Assembly: GCA_020091685.1 (NCBI GenBank)
Contig: CM034606.1
Span: 34,615,874-34,679,873, forward strand
Source of the DNA: Lutjanus erythropterus
Taxonomy: Eukaryota > Chordata > Actinopteri > Lutjaniformes > Lutjanidae
Length of the DNA: 64,000 nucleotides
Direction of reading: 5' to 3'
Part shown: positions 1 through 13,415 of the stretch, one piece after another
Position numbering within the stretch: position 1 is the first letter of the stretch
How the letters are laid out: every line of letters starts with the position of its first letter
Made by a program: the position numbers and the translations under genes
Notes under the pieces: generated by a model
What the model was told of the DNA's origin: nothing
Database searches by the model: none
Seen by the model: only the letters and a program-made list of their open reading frames with translations

Positions 1-299
1 TGACCAATAAGGCTATCTAAACTTAAACTGTACTAATCTGAACTTAAAGAAAAAAGTGACAAAATCCCACAGAAAACATTGAAAATGAAAAGTGTTTTGT
101 ATCTCATAAATTATTAATGATTAATTGATTGTTCTTGTTTTCAAATATGGATTAAGGAAAATGCAGTTAGAAGTGATACAGACTGAAGATTTGGAGATTT
201 TATTCCACTTCTGGGGTGTATTTGTCACTTCTCATTTTAAGTTTAAGTTTATTTATCCAACACCAGGCAAAAGATGAGGTGCAATTACTACCATGCCTA

Positions 300-655
300 T
301 TGATCAAATATCCACTACTTTTTTAACTGGTTCATTTCTTACTCTAAACCTGTGCTGCTGCAGCATTTTGTTTTGTTTGTTGTTTGTACCTCCTGGTTTT
401 CATTGGCCTGTTTGCCAGCAGTTCACCGTATTGGCTACTAAAATGCATATGAAAGGTTTGCATATTAATTCGAATTGTGCTCAGAACTCAACTATGATTT
501 TAAAAGTAATTAAGTACATTACATAGTGTAATAAATGTTTAAGTACTTATGAGTAAATGTAGAGACTTGAAAATCTACTCATAAAAGTACAAGTACCCCA
601 AAAAACTACTTAATTACAGTAATTTGAGCATTTGTAGTCTGTTACTTCCACCCCT
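300..655 (-). repeat. Dispersed repeat rich in GTACTT/AAGTAC motifs
   Basis: On the minus strand it starts GGGGTGGAAGTAACAGACTAC and runs through many TACTTTT/AGTACTT blocks. It matches the style of 41235-41520 (GGGAAGTAACTGAGTACAAA). It fits a common fish non-autonomous DNA element; its class was not determined. Confidence 0.45.
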
Positions 656-1239
656 GAATACAACTGACTGAGTTTTTTATAAAGTGTTTGTATGAACTAT
701 TATAGACCAGAACCATTTGGGTAAAAAAAACAAACAAAAAAAAAAAAACAAAGAAAAAAGAAAAATAAAAAAGAAAGAAAAGAAAACTCTGTCTGGAGCC
801 GCAGCTAATAAATTCTCTGATAGATGTTTGTTTTAGGTTTGACATCCATAGCCTTGGGAGACTAAAGACTAGCCACCAGCAAAATTTAGGACAAGTTGCT
901 GAATCGTAGTCGTAGGCTATGATGCACATTTTAGTCGACAAAATTCAGAAAAAATGTTTAGTATATACTATGAAAAGGAAAAAGTTGAAAAAACTCAAAC
1001 TTTCAAGGCAACTTACTTCAACAGGTTTGTTGAGTTATGAGCCCAACTCAAACTCTTAAGTTTCTAAAATGTTTTACCAACTAATAATGTTTTGTCATGA
1101 AGATTTACTTTTCTTCTCTAGGTTAACTTGAATCTGAGTTTTCAAAACCCCCCACAAATTGTATTTCAAAAATTGTGTAGTAACCTTACTGAAGAGAAAG
1201 TAAATAATGCTTAATAATTTAAGATATTCAATTACAACT

Positions 1240-1545
1240 ATTTAATTTTCAGGCATACAAATAATGACAAATCACAACTTGGTTTCTCCAAGTTCAAGAA
1301 GAAAAGTAAATAATCTCAAAAAAACATAAAATTTGGCAAACTTTGTTTAGTTTATGTCAAAACCTAAGAGGTCAAGTCTTGTAAAGGCAGCTGACTTGAA
1401 ATGATGAGTTTTCTCAGCTTTTTCCAATTGAAGAATGACTTTAAGCCTACAACAATAACAATACAACATTATTCATTTCCATACAGTTTTTTGTCAAAGC
1501 CACAGGGAGCCACTGGAGAGGGGCAAGAGAACTGCATGTTTTAGA
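1240..1545. repeat. hAT-like repeat fragment
   Basis: The end CCACAGGGAGCCACTGGAGAGGGGCAAGAG resembles hAT ends of the type GGAGCCACTGGAGAGG...GCATGTGGCTC. It matches the right end of the element at 28229-28765. It is decayed and no target duplication is visible. Confidence 0.45.
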
Positions 1546-2265
1546 CACATGCTGGTGTTCCTCTTCAGATTATCTAAGTGTAGGGCTGCTGCTGTACAAC
1601 ACTAAAACAATGGAACATTTCCTGTTTTGTTCCACAGGAAGTTAAGGGAGCGAGAAAGTAATTATGCAGCTTTTTTTTCATCCAGCGTCACTGTTCCTGA
1701 AACAACACTAAATGTGTGAGGGGGAACATTCTTGTTATGTGACCTGTACTTGCACTGCAGATAACATGAACTCAAAACATACATAAATCATAAATCTGTG
1801 GACTGTACCTTTAAATCATAAAAGGTGTTAATACATTGTATTTGTGCCAGTTTAAGGGGTACAGACAGCGACAGAATGCACAAGGGACTGAAACCTGATA
1901 TATGGACGAATTAATTTTATGTTCCGTCTGTCATTATTGACAAGTCAAGAGAACATTGAGCTGCAACCAGCTCCTGCAACAGCTCATGAGCACAAATTTT
2001 TACAGGAACAGTTCCACACAAGTGCAAGTGCTATTTATCTACTGGAAATACTTTCTTTCTACCAGATAAAATAATTCCTGCATGAAACTATTCCCAAGGT
2101 GTGTGGATTATCTTGAGTAAACTCTGAACTTGTTATTAAAACACTGATATCATGAATAGAACACTGTGAACTTGGAGCTAACAGAAAACTTCCAGCTCAC
2201 AATGGGGGGCATTTAAGTGGGCTCTTCTTGCAAACACGGAAAACACAACCCTATTTGAACGCACC

Positions 2266-2563
2266 AATAGACTCTGGAGGAGAAGTAGAATCATTTTTAA
2301 ACCCATAAAGTCACGTCTTTGTGTGACATTATTGGTTTTTGGCAAGTTACTATGTAATGTGCAGGATAATGTACAGTGACCAGGCCATTATTGTGAAATA
2401 AATTCTGACAGAGTGATGTAAGATTATTTCATAATAATGACCTTCTCACTGTACATTATCCTACTTGTTACATGGTTATGTAAAAAAAAAAAACAATAAT
2501 TTGACACAATTATTAATTTCAAAATGATTTAACAATGATTTCATTGTTCCTCCAGAGTCTATG
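2266..2563. mobile_element. Fold-back MITE with ATAGACTCTGGAGGA termini
   Basis: The terminal 15-mer ATAGACTCTGGAGGA is mirrored exactly at the right end (TCCTCCAGAGTCTAT). An inner stem of about 55 bp pairs GGATAATGTACAGTGA near 2362 with its complement near 2445, and CCATTATTGTGAAATAA with its partner near 2425. As single-stranded DNA or RNA it would form a long hairpin. Confidence 0.7.
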
Positions 2564-5550
2564 ACCAGAATTGTGTCAATAACAACAGTCTGTTATACAG
2601 AGCAACTGTCTGCTACACAGAAATAACAGACCTTATAATGCTGCAATTGATCAATCAGAATTAAGTATTTAACATAGCTATGTAATAAACTAGTATAACA
2701 AGAAATGTTTCTTGTTAAAACATTCCAAGTTTGTATGTGATAATAATGTGAAAATATCTTTTCATGAAAACAACTTGTAATAACATGAAAAATATCTTGT
2801 AATTACAATAAAACTGTCACGTTCCAACATGATACTGACCTGTTTGTGTTTTTCTGGTGTGGCTGCTATAAACTTAAACTGAGATGCAGAATGTAACCTG
2901 TGAAAACAGAGCTTGTAAAATGTGTAAACATACAGAGATGTGTGGATAAGTTAAGTTGAACTTTAATAGGTTTGATTTGTACATTTGTAACAGTTATGTG
3001 TGCAACAAAACCGTACAGTTAGCCCCAAGTTGGCCAACTCAAAAGATAGTTTTCTTGGTATACATACATGAAATAATTCACAATCTACACTTTAAAGTAC
3101 ATGAAGATTACAGTAATTTTTTCTAAACTGAGACGCAGTCTCAAATTAAGCCACTAGATTACATCTTCTTGTGTTTTTCTGCCCAGTGTCATTATAATAC
3201 ACGCAAGTGTTCACCAAGACGTGAACTGCATTTCCAAAGTTTCTTTACCAAATGTTCATGCCATGAGTGGTTCAGGTCATCCAAACAACAGAAAAGCTTC
3301 AAACAAAGAAAACAAAAAGTGCTGCCACAATATGGGCTCACAGCTAACCTAGCCTCACAAGGCAAGAGATGAGTTTGTACAGGAGAGGGGGGAGAGTACC
3401 GCTGCACAGGGGAGTCGAGACAATGCTTCTTCAACAACAGCCGGGGAAACTAATCTTACTCTGAGCCACAAAATTTAAACATCTCCAGCACCCCTCTACT
3501 GTCACTGCAAACCAGTCCCAAGTTCTGGTAGTTCACTTATGCTAATTTAAACTGGCTGATTTTAAGCTTAAATTTGGGAAAACTGGTGTTAGAACATAAA
3601 GACAAAAAAGTAACACCGTATTTTCTCACTTCCTCTGGTGAGATCGATCCATGCAGTTAGGCTGAAGTCGATTCACTTCCCTTGTTTTAGGTGGAGGCAG
3701 AAGTCTCAGAGACATGTCTTTAAACAAGAACAAAAAAAACAAACAAACAAAAACAACCTGCATGGCACTAGAGATGAGGTGAGACAATTTGTCATTTGAG
3801 TGGACATACCTTTGAATGTCATTACATATACAGTATATTTTTTTAATTTTCATATCATTTCATTGACTTTTAAGGACCATACAAGTTTTTTTTCTCCATT
3901 TCTGCCCATTTGCTACAGTTATTAGCTGTATAAACACTGAGTGTCTGAGTCCAGCTGGTATGTGTTGGAGCAATCTGAGACATGATCATGAAACTCCAAA
4001 ACCTCAAGAACAACAGTCAACATTTGTTCACATTTGTTCTTGGAAACAGACCAAACCCCATCTACTGAGGGCCATGACATGCAGCTGAAAGCTCTGAAAA
4101 AAAGCTAGGAAGTGGATCTTGATTTAAGATTACTTGGTGAAACTGGAAGTTTGATGAAAAAATAGAAATCAAAATCCACCAATTAGCTTTTTCCAGAGCT
4201 TTCAACCACAGGGCTCAGGGTCTTTATCATTGGAAATAGTAGATTAATTTTGTTGGGCTCGGGAACAATGATTTCAAACAGGAATATTTTGTTGTTTTTT
4301 CACAGATTGAAAATAAAGGTCAGGACATAGAAGTTTCTGCAATGAAATTAATAGAAATCAATGGAAGAAACTATAGGTTAAGAAACTGTAACAGTATAAT
4401 GTTCAGCTGTACATCATTGTAGTTACAAAGTAACTTCAGTATTTTTCAACCTGAAACACATTTTCCCACGTTTTTGTGTCCAAGTGACTGAGCACAACGT
4501 TTGCAACTGGTCCTGTACTTGAACGAGACCACTGCAGCTGAAAGCTGCCAGACAGCCTGCAATATAACCCTTCTGAGCAACTGTGCCCGTCAAACATCCA
4601 TCCACTAAAATTTAAAAATCAGGAGAAAAGCGACTGTTGTTGTTTTTTCGGACATCAGAAAAGACAGAATATTTTCACATCCAACTCTGCAAATTCAGGG
4701 TTTATTATTATTATTAGAAATGGTGATTGTTAGAACAGTGGAAAGAGGAATGCAGGTGGAGTCTGGTGGCTTTGGTGAGAGCGACAAATCAGCTGTTTCT
4801 GGTTAAACAAAAAGGATTCTTCTCTTTACAAAAGCTATCTCTGTAGGGATCAGAGTGGACGACTTTTGACAGTATGCAGTTGCCCTGAAGGATTAAATTG
4901 TAGTCTGTTTCACAGCTGGCGGCTGTGACGCTCTCCCTCAATACTGGACCAATGTCAAAAGCTGTTGTCCTCATAAGACACAAAAATATGGGAAAATAGG
5001 GTCCAGCTTGAAAAATACAGAAGTTACCCTTTAATAGGCTGTAATATGTAAAAACACTAGTATGATCCTCAAAAAGACAGATGTCAAACACCATTTCACC
5101 ATTGCAGAGCTGTTCTATAGTTTCTTTGTTCTCCTTAACACAGCACATACAATCAGTTCTCCTGTAAAAGAGAACCATGAGCATCAGGTGCTTTCAGGCA
5201 CACGAGAACTAAAGGTCTGCTCTCGCTGGAAACCTTTTAAAGAAATTAGCTTCATAGTCCCACCATCACTGCTGCATTTCTCATGATCACAGGACAATGA
5301 TATCTGTCAGTGGTTGCTGAGGCACAGTGGAAAGAAAAATCCCCTCGCAAATAACATCTACGTCCATGTTGCAGCCTGTGCCAGGCAGGAGTCAACAAGT
5401 GAAACCTCAACACAGTCTTTTTCCTTCTGTAAGATCCTTCGTTTGTCTGATAATTCAAGATTATACTGAACCGACCTGAGCAGCAGTTTTGAATAGACCA
5501 ACCAGGCTACTGGCAAGGAATATAAATTACTTATTACTTTTTAGATTGTT

Positions 5551-5556
5551 TTTATT
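5551..5556 (-). terminator. Candidate fbxo28 polyadenylation signal
   Basis: AATAAA on the minus strand, about 605 nt downstream of the fbxo28 stop codon. No other coding signal lies between them. Other AT-rich hexamers occur further downstream, so this is only the first plausible canonical signal. Confidence 0.35.
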
Positions 5557-6161
5557 GCACTTATCCGAAGTTAGGAAGAAGCACCAGTGAATGAAATGAA
5601 TGCTTGTGGGTTTAGACTTCCTGCCCATGAGACAATGGAAAGGAGGTCACTGATTACTGATTACATGCAACTTCAATTATGTAGTAATTTAAGGCCTGTC
5701 ACGACTCATGTGTTTCTTTAAAAAAATCTCTTGGTAGATTTTATTTTAGAATTAACACAAATGTGACTTCTGTTCACCCAATTCACAGACCATCTGATTT
5801 TCTGTCTGGTCAAACAAATTTTTTTTACAAATGTATAAGGCTCTTAGAAAAGCCATTTAGTTACTTTAATGTAACCTTCATTTCTCAGCCGCAAATGGCC
5901 GACTGACCACCTGCCTAGATTCTGATTTTGTGAGTTGGCTGAGAAGCTTTAGGTCCGGTGATATTCTGGATTTTTCTTCTTGTCAACGAGTCCCATGTAC
6001 AGAGCAGAGGGAGAACACTGGTAAAGCAGAGCGTACAGGGAAACTCCTGACTCATCTCAGACAGTACAGGTGATGAGTGACGCAGGGGATTGGGGATAAG
6101 GTGTGATCAGTCAGACCAGAAATTAAAAACAAAACTTCAACTAAATGACACACTGAGTCTC

Positions 6162-9100
6162 TTATTTCTTGCTGCGCAGCCGTTTGGACTGTCGTGGCAG
6201 GTCTGAGCTCTTTCTGGTGCGTTTGAGCGACGAGCCTCCCTCGCCCTCTGGCTCTCTGGGTAGAGAGGCCGCGGCCGCACTGCCGCCAGCCAACACAGTA
6301 CCAGACGTGCTGGCCACGGTGGAAGACACGGCAGCGCTGCTGGACGTGGAGGGGACGGCCGTGCCGGGACGCGGTCCTCCTATGGCGGCGGCGCTACTGT
6401 CCATCAGTTCGCGGAGCTTGTGCTCCAGCTCGGCCAGGCGGGCGTTCTGCTCGGCGATCACCTGGGTCTGTTCCAGCAGCTTCTGCTCCTGGTCCTGCAG
6501 CTGCTTCTGCTGCTCCAGCTGCTTCACGCGGATCTCCTGCATCTCCCGCCGCAGCACTGTCATTGATGCCCCGTTGACCTTCACCTGCTGCTGCACCTTG
6601 GTCATCTCAGAGCGTGACGGCGTGTTCTTGGCGAGCAGGGACATGGTGGTCAGGGAGGTAGATGGACCTGCAACTGAGGGGACAGGACACAACTGGGGCA
6701 TTATTTTGAAACAAATACTAAAGCTACTGAAGAAAAACAAATACATTTGATTACAGTATTTATTGATTCATATAAAAGGTAATACTAACAAAAAACTGAT
6801 CTCAAGGATTTATTCATCTTTACGAGTGGAGAGGTGGGAGAGTTCCCAATTCCCTCAAGATCTTCTTGGGTTATTGGGCTCACAAAACCACAATGGACAG
6901 ACAGACAACCCACAAATGAATGCCTCTGGCAAAGGTTGTTGCAGGCAGGTGGAAAAAGCAAACTGAAAGCCTCACGTTAGAGAAGCAGAAAACAAGATGT
7001 GACAAATGACCAAAATAATTAAATGATTTTTTTCTTTGGATCAACTAAGCTATTTATCAATTGATTGGTCACTGACTGTTATCAGTTGATGCTCTAAATA
7101 GTTTGACTGGTGGTATCTATAAAGTCTGATTAAAAGAGCAGCAATATTTGCCATTTGGTGGGTAAATCTCTGAAGACTCTCCCTCACACTGGCAGGTGAA
7201 TGTTTGCACCAAAAAAGCCATATGATAAAAAAACTATGCTGAAAGTTTTTATTGTGTTTTGGTGCCATTTGTTGACACGCTACTCTTGTCATCTGCTGTT
7301 AGTGTCAGAGGTTGACACTCCTGCAGGGACAGGACCGCGTGATCCATCCAGGTGCACCTTGTAAACTATGAAATCTAAACCCAACAGGAGAATCTCTCTT
7401 TTTTCCCCCTTATTTTCCTTTCTTTTACTATAGGTTTTTTTATAATTAGATACTAAAATCATAAAAAGACCCCATTCATTTATACTGAGAATGCTGCACT
7501 ACAGTACACGTGTCCAAGTTAACATTTCATTTCACTTTTTAAAATGTGAAAATAAGCATCCAGTGCTGAATAGCTAATATTTAAACACCCTTCTAACATC
7601 TTACAGAATTTATATTCCACAATGTCCTGCCATATTTTTTTTCTGTTTAAACTGTGCCTGATCAAAAAATATTTATTACATATTTTTATAATCTAATAGC
7701 ATTTTTCTTTTAATAACTAACTTTATGAGTCAGGACAAACACGCGTCTGTTACCTGGTGCGGAGCCAATGAGGCGGCCGGACAGGTCAGCCCCTGGCAGC
7801 TTCTTCTTCAGGATGGGGACGATCTTCTCATCAAAGTACTCCATGGCCATGGAGGAGATGTCCCTCAGCTCCTGCAGGACCTCATGAGCTCGCTGGGGGG
7901 CTCGAGTGGAGTTCACGTAACGCAGCACGCGGTAGATCTCATCTATCACCTGACAACACGTGACGGCACACGATCAGGACACCAAAAACACAACACAGAT
8001 AGGACAGAAACACTGATGGCTTTTTTTTTTTTTTTTACACCCCTGGTAAGTTCAACGTTCCCTCTGCTGGCCAGGTCTGAGAACTGCAGCCAGTAAGTCT
8101 GGCTTTTTGTAAGAAATACATGTGCAGTTAAAAACCTGAGGTCACAGGAACATAAAGTTTGTTGCTCAATAAAATTAAAGGAAATTCAGATCCCATAGCA
8201 AAATATAAATCTTAACTATTTGTAGGTAAAATCTGATCTTCCTCCCGATAACATCTAATAGAATTACTGTCCTATACACAGGGCCAAAACTTAGTTACAC
8301 ACACAGATTATATACTCTAAGACATCACATCATGGCCTAAAATAAACCTGTGATTAATGTGAGTTTGCTCTGCACTGAAGAGAAACCTTTTAAAGAGCCA
8401 TTTCACTCCCCCCACCTCCCTGCTGCACCAGACCTAACCTTTCCAGGGATGAAGCAGCAGAGGTTGGAATCGACATATTTCATGAAGGTCATGTTGAGAA
8501 GAGAGAGGCGCGTCTCCACGGCAGCCAGGATGTCGGCGTGACGGGCCAGTGAATGGTTTCTCCTCTCTGACTCTCGCCTGGAGACAAGTCATGACTTAGA
8601 CAAACTTTAATGTCCTCTGAGAGGCTATTTACCGCACAGCACAGAAACATAGAGACACATTAAAAGCACATCAAACAAAAACAAGAGTCATTAAAATTTC
8701 CAATCAGTTATAACTGTGCATCACAACTTCAATGATAGCTTTACTATTGAAAGACTGATTCTTCTTCCTGAGCTTTAACACAGTACAGTAAAAGAGGGTC
8801 ACAAACCATGTTTTCTATGAGGTTTAGTTGGGAAAGAAGAATATCTAATCTTTGTATAATTCAGTCATACAGAATTAAAATATTCATAAAGGTTTCTGTA
8901 GAGCCGGAAATTACATTAATTGTCACTGACAGGCTCGGATTTATTTGAAGTGTCTGACAAGATTTTTGTTGAAGAGTAAAACAGGTTTTGTTTAACCACA
9001 AACAGCCCTCAGATTGGTCTTGTCACAGCCACTGGACTGCATCTACAGAAACAGTCATTTTATCATCGGAAAATGGCTTCAATCAATCTTGACAAACAAA

Positions 9101-12100
9101 ATAAAACTCATCAAAACTGTGTTGGTTCATTTATCCACTGCTTCAGCAATCACCAGCTCTGGTTAGGTCGAAACAAACGCTTAGTTCTTGGCACCTGGCA
9201 CACACTTAAATTGTGTTTCGTGTCAGGCCATTTAAACATTCTTGTGCTTTGTCTTTCTGGAGGGACATGTCACTGATGACTGGATATTCAAGTACATAAA
9301 AAGTGGATTATGCAAACTGCCTATATTTTCTCACTTAGACAAAAAAGTGTCATTGCTGTGTATTGTGCAGAAAAGGTATTTTTTTTGTCTCTTCCTTGTC
9401 CACACACATAAGACATTCATTCCCAGAGAGACTGGGTCATGACCCACAGGAGATTTTATTTGAGTTGTCAAATAAATAAAAGACTATGGAAGAAATTCTG
9501 CAAATTTAAGATTTAAACTGTGAACTCTGTTTTACTGATGAGAGGACAAAGCAAAGCCTGTTAATTCTGCTTAAATGCATCTATTTTGACTCATTTATGA
9601 AGTAGACTAAAATGCCCTATATTGTTTTCCACGAGGGAAAATAAAAACAATTAGATGGCCTGTTAACTCGACCTAAATGCATTTCTCATTTATTAGGTGT
9701 TTAACATGTGTACGAGGTTTTCAATTGTGTGTTTAATATAAGATATAATATAAGAAGTACTTAATATAAGATTATGCAGAAATGGTCAGGAACATTCATT
9801 TATGCACAAATGAACTCTTCCCAAGATTTACTAATAAGGCCTGTTGTGAACTGGGTCACAGAGGTTTGTCATTTTTAAAAGAAGGGTCCCCAGAAAGCAA
9901 GTCTGGGAGACACGGACATACGGGATGTGATCATATGTAACAAAATAAAATGTCAGAATTAAATCCTGGATAGCGTTACTCGGTCAGGGGTGACAATTAA
10001 TGTCATTCTGGCAACTTACTGTTAAATTCTGCTCTATGTGCAGCACGCTGCAAACTTCAATATCAAATAAACAATTACAGGTAAATTCACTTGTATGCTC
10101 TTTTTATTTGAGATCATCTGCATGGTCTATATTTCCAATCAAACATTTTGATCGTTTATGTTTTCATCTGTCAGACAACTAATTAGATATTCAATTGTGT
10201 GTGTGTGTGTGTTTTTTTAGAGTGAATATTAAAGCAACATTTTTAGCCTGTTTTTACATCCTTTCTGTGATAGTGGCTGAGGCAGCAGCCAATCAAGCAA
10301 ACATGCTCTGAAACAGTGGAGCCGAACCCTTCCTGAGCATTGGATCCTTTGTGATGAGCCTCCAGAGACACATTTAAGCCACAGAGTCTGTTGAATACAT
10401 CTGGAAAATAGACTGAGCAGCCAGACAGTTGTGGTTCTTCACTTCTGCTGTGAGATAATGAAGAGACAACTCCTCTCTGTGTCCAGTGAACTCCAGATGT
10501 GTCTGATGGAGCACTATGTTTCAGTTTTAATCAGTACAGCTGTGAACACTGGCCACATATCAGCTCTCCCTTTACACACCTATCTGCCACCCAAAGGATT
10601 CTTTCAGGCGTCAGGTACATTTTATATGGACTATTGTGTTACAGCCTAAGTCCTGAGTGTCCAGCAGTGCTGTGGTTGGACATCCAGCCTAGGATGACAG
10701 AAGCTACTGAAGCTGCTATGACTACACAGTGAAGCTGCAACAATTAATTGGATTATTAGATTATTTTCCAACTATTTTGATAATCAATTTATCAGCTCGA
10801 GACATTTTTTAAGGAAAAAAGTCATTTATAATATGGGTTATTCTTAATTTTTCTAACTTAGTTTAACAGGTGTTACACTGTATTTGGTGACCTGATTAAC
10901 ACCAGAATGCGTCTTATATCTTGTCTTTGGGACACTTACTGAGCTGTGATTTCGGGTGGGCTGCAGAAGATTTTCAGATTTCAAATGGGGCCATGGCACT
11001 CTTAAGTTTGGGAATGGCTGGTCTATTAAATCGTCCATTGTGTTAAGAGCAGTGGGCTTTTGTGGGCTTGTTTCAACCATAGATCGTTTAATAAAAAGGA
11101 TTATAATCTATTTAATATACAGTCTATGGCTCCAATTCACTATTTGGACTGCTGATCTAATTTTTGCACGTGCAATGGCTGCATATTGCTCCTTTAAAAA
11201 AAAACTTTTACTGACCCCCTGTAATACCATCACTGACAACAAGGGGCCCAAAGACCCACACTTGAACAGTGCAAGACACTAAAATCCAGTCTTAAAAATG
11301 CCCCTTCATAAAGCAGGAGCGAATATGTTTTTTTCTCAGCAGATCTGGTGCTGGTGTGATACTGACCTGGGCAGCTGGGCTTTGACTTGCCTCTGGCACA
11401 GACTGTGGTACCGCTCCACCTTCAGGAAGCCCTGATTCAGGACACGCTGGCAGATCATGTCCATGCGCTTACACACCTGCAGAGGACAGACAAGACAGAA
11501 CAGGTGAACAACCAGCCATCTGTTTCATGAGTGTGTAGACAAGTGAAGCAGTGTTGTACTTGTGCTTGGTGCAGCTGACAGTTCAGCATATTTTTCAAGG
11601 CCACTTCACCTGAAGGACTTTTGCCTACAGAGGGTTCTCACCCCAGCCATTTGGAGTGAGGACAGTGTCTCCAGTGCAGACTTGGGCAAAATGTGGCCCG
11701 CTGCCACTGAAATGTTTCATGTGGCCTGCAAAGCCATCAAGGAAATACCAAAAATTAAAAACCTAGCAAAGACAGTCAATAGCAGTTTGCCTACCGTTAA
11801 TCCATTACCTTCATTTTGAAAAAGGTCAGTGTTGTGTTCATTGGTATTGATAATAAACTGTATCTTGTATATTAAACTGTAATTTTATTCTCTCAATGCT
11901 GTACATCCATGTTGTTTATGTTGTTCTACTTTTGTTGCTACCATCGTTGCAGCCTGCATGGTTCATTGTAAAACATCAAGTTTTGGACATTACCAACAAA
12001 ATATTAGCCCATAATTCATCACATGGCAAATCCGAAAGTGTGACCAACAGTAGAAATGCCCTATACTGAACACTTCTGACCACTCCAAAACTAGAGATAG

Positions 12101-13370
12101 GGCCATTATTAGGAGCTTATATTGTTTGTGTCTGGCCCACGTAGCCCTGCATGAAAAATAACTACCCACCCCTGCTCTGGTGTCTAATATTGTCATTTAT
12201 ACAGTTGACACATCGGCTTTATGATGACACTTAGACGTGTCTGTTTGGGAAATGTTTTTCCATGGTCTTGAAGACATGTTCACAACCCTCTTCTGACCTC
12301 CCACTGACAAATTCCCTGCGGTGCACACTGAACAGGAGGTTAATCCTGACTTACAGTGTTTGTTTGGATCAGACTGTTTGAAAAGTACCGGCTAAAAGTC
12401 AGAGAAAATATTTTAGGATTATGTACAAGTCCGCAGGTTGTTACCATCTGTGTTTCTCAAAGTTTGTCTTCCTCTTATTAGTCAAAAATCATTTATGTGA
12501 ATCAAAAGTCAGCACAAAAATCTCACATGCAAAAAACACAAGTCTATCAGCCACAGGCCTGGAGGCCCAAACTGGTCAGGCAAGAGCTTCTATCTGATGT
12601 AAACAGTCGACTGTCTTTACTGTCATTTCAACCATATACAGTGAGCACACAGTGAAAGGAAACAATGCTCCTCCAGGTCCATAGTGCTACATAGAACACC
12701 ATTAGAGACAACACAGAACCAACTAAGGCTACACAGACATGGGCCCAATCCCAATGTCACTCCTAAAGCCTCTGACACAAATTACACAAACACATGTGAA
12801 GACTATAAAATGAAAATATTACAAGACAATTACATAAAAGTTTTTTTAAAAGTGGCATACAGATATACACAAATATAAATACATTCTGTCAGAGATTTCA
12901 GGGAAAAATGTTGCATAGTGTTTTAAAAACTTAGTACTTTTGTTGTTTGTTGCTTGTATAATAAAATGTGTGGTTAAGAATTCAGTTCAAGAAGAACAGG
13001 CTTCAGATTTCTGTTTGTGAATAAAAAAATAGAATAATAAAAACAGTAAAGAGTGCTATCATATATGGGCCTTTTTTTAAATTTTTTTTTTAACACTTCT
13101 GGAACTTCTCTGGTAACCCTGTGAGTAACGTCACAACACAATGAACTGTGGGTAATTCCATTAGGCAGAGTCTGCAGAAATGCAGATTTATGGAAAGTGT
13201 GCATAAAGGGCTCAAAGAGTCTGTGAGAGAGTCCTAATGGATTTAGCGATGTGACAGTGGGACAGCCCTAAGCACTCACAGACTTACCAGGCCTCAAAGT
13301 CTGAGAGTCTACGGAGGCGGACATTAGGATTGGACCCTACATAAGACTGCATTAATGTACATAAACCTAT

Positions 13371-13415
<45 letters not shown>

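Larger units (their letters stand above)
1..5500. other. Gene-free, repeat-rich flank downstream of fbxo28
   Basis: No frame shows a conserved protein or a coherent exon set. Contents are AT-rich sequence, the TACTT-type repeat (300-655), hAT-like debris (950-1545) and the fold-back MITE (2266-2563). At about 4740-4800 is a fragment (GGAGTCTGGTGGCTTTGG) similar to the interior of the MITE at 18879. The short ORFs here are chance. Confidence 0.6.

Noticed and set aside
4789..5184. 131-aa minus-strand ORF
   Set aside because: No domain, no splice context and partial overlap with a repeat fragment; chance ORF.
6169..6750. 193-aa plus-strand ORF
   Set aside because: It is the antisense shadow of fbxo28 exon 5, whose Gln/Glu-rich coiled coil yields a Ser/Cys-rich reverse frame with no recognisable domain.
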